Shown here piece by piece: positions 62,061-64,000 of a stretch of 64,000 nt of DNA (within the stretch, counting starts at the first letter, position 1; every line of letters begins with the position of its first letter). The notes beneath the pieces were generated by a model. The model saw nothing but the letters and a program-made list of their open reading frames with translations. It had not been told where the DNA came from and did no database searches. Made by a program: the position numbers and the translations under genes. Origin of the DNA: Frankia sp. RB7 (lineage in GTDB: Bacteria; Pseudomonadota; Alphaproteobacteria; Rhizobiales; Xanthobacteraceae); contig JAUEPE010000033.1 in NCBI GenBank assembly GCA_030403585.1, forward strand, positions 1-64,000, read 5' to 3'.

Positions 62061-63101
62061 ATGCTTCACGGCGATATCTCCAGCAGCAACGACACCGTCG
62101 GCGTCGCGGTAGTGAACTACAAGATGCCGCGCCTGCACACCAAGGCCGAGGTGCTCGACAACGCCCGCAAGATCGCCGACATGCTGGTGGGCATGAAGGC
62201 CGGCCTGCCCGGCATGGATCTGGTGATCTTCCCGGAATACTCCACGCAAGGCATCATGTACGACTCCAAGGAGATGTACGAGACTGCCTGTGCTGTGCCA
62301 GGTGAAGAGACCGCGATCTTTGCGGAGGCGTGCCGCAAGGCGAAAGTGTGGGGCGTGTTCTCGCTGACCGGCGAGCGTCACGAGGAGCATCCGCACAAGG
62401 CGCCCTACAACACCCTGATCCTGATGAACGACAAGGGTGAGATCGTGCAGAAATATCGCAAGATCATGCCGTGGGTGCCGATCGAGGGCTGGTATCCCGG
62501 CAATTGCACCTATGTTTCCGAAGGCCCGAAGGGCATGAAGGTCAGCCTGATCATCTGCGACGACGGCAATTTCCCGGAGATCTGGCGCGACTGCGCCATG
62601 AAGGGCGCCGAGCTGATTGTGCGTTGCCAAGGCTACATGTATCCGGCCAAGGAACAGCAGATCATGATTTCCAAGGCGATGGCGTGGGCCAACAACGTCT
62701 ATGTCGCGGTCGCCAATGCCGCCGGCTTCGACGGCGTCTATTCCTATTTCGGTCACTCCGCGATCATAGGCTTCGACGGCCGCACGCTCGGCGAGTGCGG
62801 CGAGGAGGATTACGGCATTCAATACGCGCAGTTGTCGAAACATCTGATCCGTGATGCGCGCCGCAATGGCCAGTCGCAGAACCATCTCTACAAGCTGGTC
62901 CACCGCGGCTACACCGGCATGATCAATTCGGGCGAGAGCCCGCGCGGCGTCGCGGCCTGCCCCTATGATTTCTACAAAAACTGGATCGCCGATCCCGAAG
63001 GCACACGTGATATGGTCGAGGCTATGACGCGCTCGACACCGGGCACGGCCGAATGCCCGATCGACGGCATCCCGAACGAGGCCGCGCCGAGCAATTACTA
63101 G
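62061..63101 (+). CDS. amiE: Aliphatic amidase
   Basis: AmiE of the nitrilase superfamily hydrolyses short aliphatic amides such as acetamide and propionamide to acid and ammonia. The 346-residue protein has the triad at canonical places: E59 (IFPEYSTQG), K134 (YRKIMPWVP) and C166 (IICDDGNFPEIW). MLHGDISSSNDTVGVAVVNY is the normal N-terminus. GGAGCGGCCCAA lies before ATG 62061. Its presence after formamidase extends the range of usable amides, and its C-terminal part (GMINSGESPRGVAACPYDFY) is intact. It is the last gene of the island. Confidence 0.97.
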   Translation: MLHGDISSSNDTVGVAVVNYKMPRLHTKAEVLDNARKIADMLVGMKAGLPGMDLVIFPEYSTQGIMYDSKEMYETACAVPGEETAIFAEACRKAKVWGVFSLTGERHEEHPHKAPYNTLILMNDKGEIVQKYRKIMPWVPIEGWYPGNCTYVSEGPKGMKVSLIICDDGNFPEIWRDCAMKGAELIVRCQGYMYPAKEQQIMISKAMAWANNVYVAVANAAGFDGVYSYFGHSAIIGFDGRTLGECGEEDYGIQYAQLSKHLIRDARRNGQSQNHLYKLVHRGYTGMINSGESPRGVAACPYDFYKNWIADPEGTRDMVEAMTRSTPGTAECPIDGIPNEAAPSNY

Positions 63102-63358
63102 GTCACGACGATACGGCAGGCGCGCAGCGGGGCTTGGAATCCCACTTAGTGCTGTGAATGGTCGTACACATGACCGGGCATCCCTGACGCAGCTTCGCGT
63201 GCGCGGATTGGGAGCTGATCGTGTCTGACCGTGGCGCGGCTGCAACAACACGTGTCGAATCTGCCTGAGTTGCAGCGCCAGAGGCGGATTCTGACCCGCC
63301 CGTAGTTCTACCGGCTATCCCCATGTCCTAGGTTCCCCACGGCGCCGCTGAGAGCGCC
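63102..63358. other. Intergenic region before the right-edge gene
   Basis: No convincing gene, repeat or strong hairpin is seen in these 257 bases. It must hold the end of the amide operon and the promoter of the beta-helix protein. An in-frame TAG at 63329-63331 bounds that gene on its 5' side. Confidence 0.6.
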
Positions 63359-64000
63359 GTGAATAAGGGGCCGAATGTGGGGGCTGGGTTGCCATCGAGC
63401 GGGCGGGGCGGACTGCGTCTTGGCGCGGCCGTATCGTCTGTCGTGGCATTTGTTTTCAGCCTCGGCCTGTCGGCGACATCGGCGCGAGCGGACTGCCAGC
63501 CCGACGCGGCGGTGAGCGGCCAGACCGTCACCTGTAGCGGCACCGACACGGATGGCTTTGCGGCCGGCGGCGGCGTCACCAATCTGACCGTGAATGTGCT
63601 GGCGAGCGCGACCGTCAACGACAACGGTACGGCGTCGATCAACGTCAACGATGCCAATGTGGTCGTCAACAACGGTACGGTCTCGGCGGGCTCCGGCCTC
63701 GTCGGCATCAATGGCGGAAATTTCAACACCGTGACCAACAACGGCAGCATCACGGTGCTCGACAACGGCCTCGGCATCTCAATGCTGAGCAACAATAATA
63801 TCGCCAACAACGGCACGATCACCACCGGTGATGGTAGCTCCGCGATCTCGATCCAGGATAACAACGTCGTCACCAACACCGGCGCGTTGTCGGTCGGAGC
63901 GTCCGGGGCGGGCATCTTCGCGGGCGCTAACAACACGATCACCAATACGGCCAGCGGCACGATCACTGGTCTCGATGGCGCGATCGGCATTTACGTCTTC
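63359..64000 (+). CDS. Secreted beta-helix (autotransporter-passenger-like) protein, cut by the window edge
   Basis: The open frame from GTG 63359 runs to the last base of the window (214 codons, no stop). After a basic N-terminus it has a signal segment (LGAAVSSVVAFVFSLGLSATSARA), then CQPDAAVSGQTVTCSGTDTD with a likely disulfide, and from about residue 80 a run of imperfect repeats (about 20 residues each) with VNNGTVSAGSG, VTNNGSITVLDNG, IANNGTITTGDGS and VTNTGALSVGASG, the pattern of NG-turn right-handed beta-helices in autotransporters and adhesins. The minus-strand open frame over it is a codon-mirror artefact. The C-terminal beta barrel, if any, lies beyond the edge. GTGs at 63359 and 63377 are both possible starts. 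Confidence 0.85.
   Translation, partial: MNKGPNVGAGLPSSGRGGLRLGAAVSSVVAFVFSLGLSATSARADCQPDAAVSGQTVTCSGTDTDGFAAGGGVTNLTVNVLASATVNDNGTASINVNDANVVVNNGTVSAGSGLVGINGGNFNTVTNNGSITVLDNGLGISMLSNNNIANNGTITTGDGSSAISIQDNNVVTNTGALSVGASGAGIFAGANNTITNTASGTITGLDGAIGIYVF

Noticed and set aside
63328..63990. Minus-strand open frame (220 codons) over the right-edge protein
   Set aside because: The plus strand has a signal peptide and regular beta-helix repeats in the opposite frame; the minus product is a Pro/Leu/Val mirror.

Overview
The window reads as a chromosomal segment of a Bradyrhizobium-like alphaproteobacterium. The support is high GC, dense gene packing, frequent GTG/TTG starts, several families of short palindromic intergenic repeats, and a 326-residue tRNA-synthetase-like carrier-protein ligase whose zinc ligands (C131, E176, C279) fall at the positions known for the Bradyrhizobium Bll0957 family. 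I see no tRNA, rRNA, CRISPR array, transposase or phage gene. Nearly all of the sequence is assignable.

Layout. 0.1-9.8 kb: a branched-chain-amino-acid-type binding protein, DUF1304 protein, Ogt DNA repair, GlnD nitrogen sensor, an SsuACB-type sulfonate importer, an OsmC protein and a membrane protein. 9.8-17.6 kb: MutS, then a beta-ketoadipate segment (PcaF thiolase, a hydroxyquinol/catechol-type intradiol dioxygenase, PcaH, PcaG) and a phosphotransferase. 17.8-21.1 kb: a MarR/EmrA/EmrB-type efflux operon with a palindromic operator. 21.1-28.2 kb: Zur, an EamA transporter, IspG, a PIN-toxin module with an unusual antitoxin, a TauD-like dioxygenase, a peptidoglycan amidase and a Na+/H+ antiporter. 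28.2-36.4 kb: a class A beta-lactamase, an NTF2-like protein, a GFA protein, a secreted caspase-like protein, DUF1345, IspA, MtgA, ribosomal protein L32 and two uncharacterised proteins. 36.6-41.3 kb: two c-di-GMP-type proteins, one degenerate in GGDEF and one apparently fully active. 41.4-45.3 kb: a four-gene aminoacyl-carrier-protein cluster of unknown product. 45.3-50.6 kb: MtnP/MtnA, HAD hydrolase, trypsin-like protease and a Baeyer-Villiger-type monooxygenase.

50.8-63.1 kb is one functional island. A divergent operon encodes a 1123-residue hybrid histidine kinase whose sensor is an NCS1 (cytosine/allantoin-type) permease followed by a nine-cysteine segment, plus a LuxR-type response regulator. 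Facing it is a five-gene urea/short-chain-amide ABC importer followed by formamidase (FmdA), FmdB and aliphatic amidase (AmiE). The logical reading is uptake of formamide/acetamide-like compounds and their hydrolysis to ammonia, under control of a permease-derived sensor. The shared intergenic region holds a direct repeat enclosing an inverted repeat; hairpins and a duplicated translation-start region lie inside the operon. At the right edge a secreted beta-helix/autotransporter-type protein begins and runs off the window.

The best candidates for undescribed biology are the permease-kinase amide regulon, the aminoacyl-carrier-protein cluster, and the DUF7662-type antitoxin/PIN pair.
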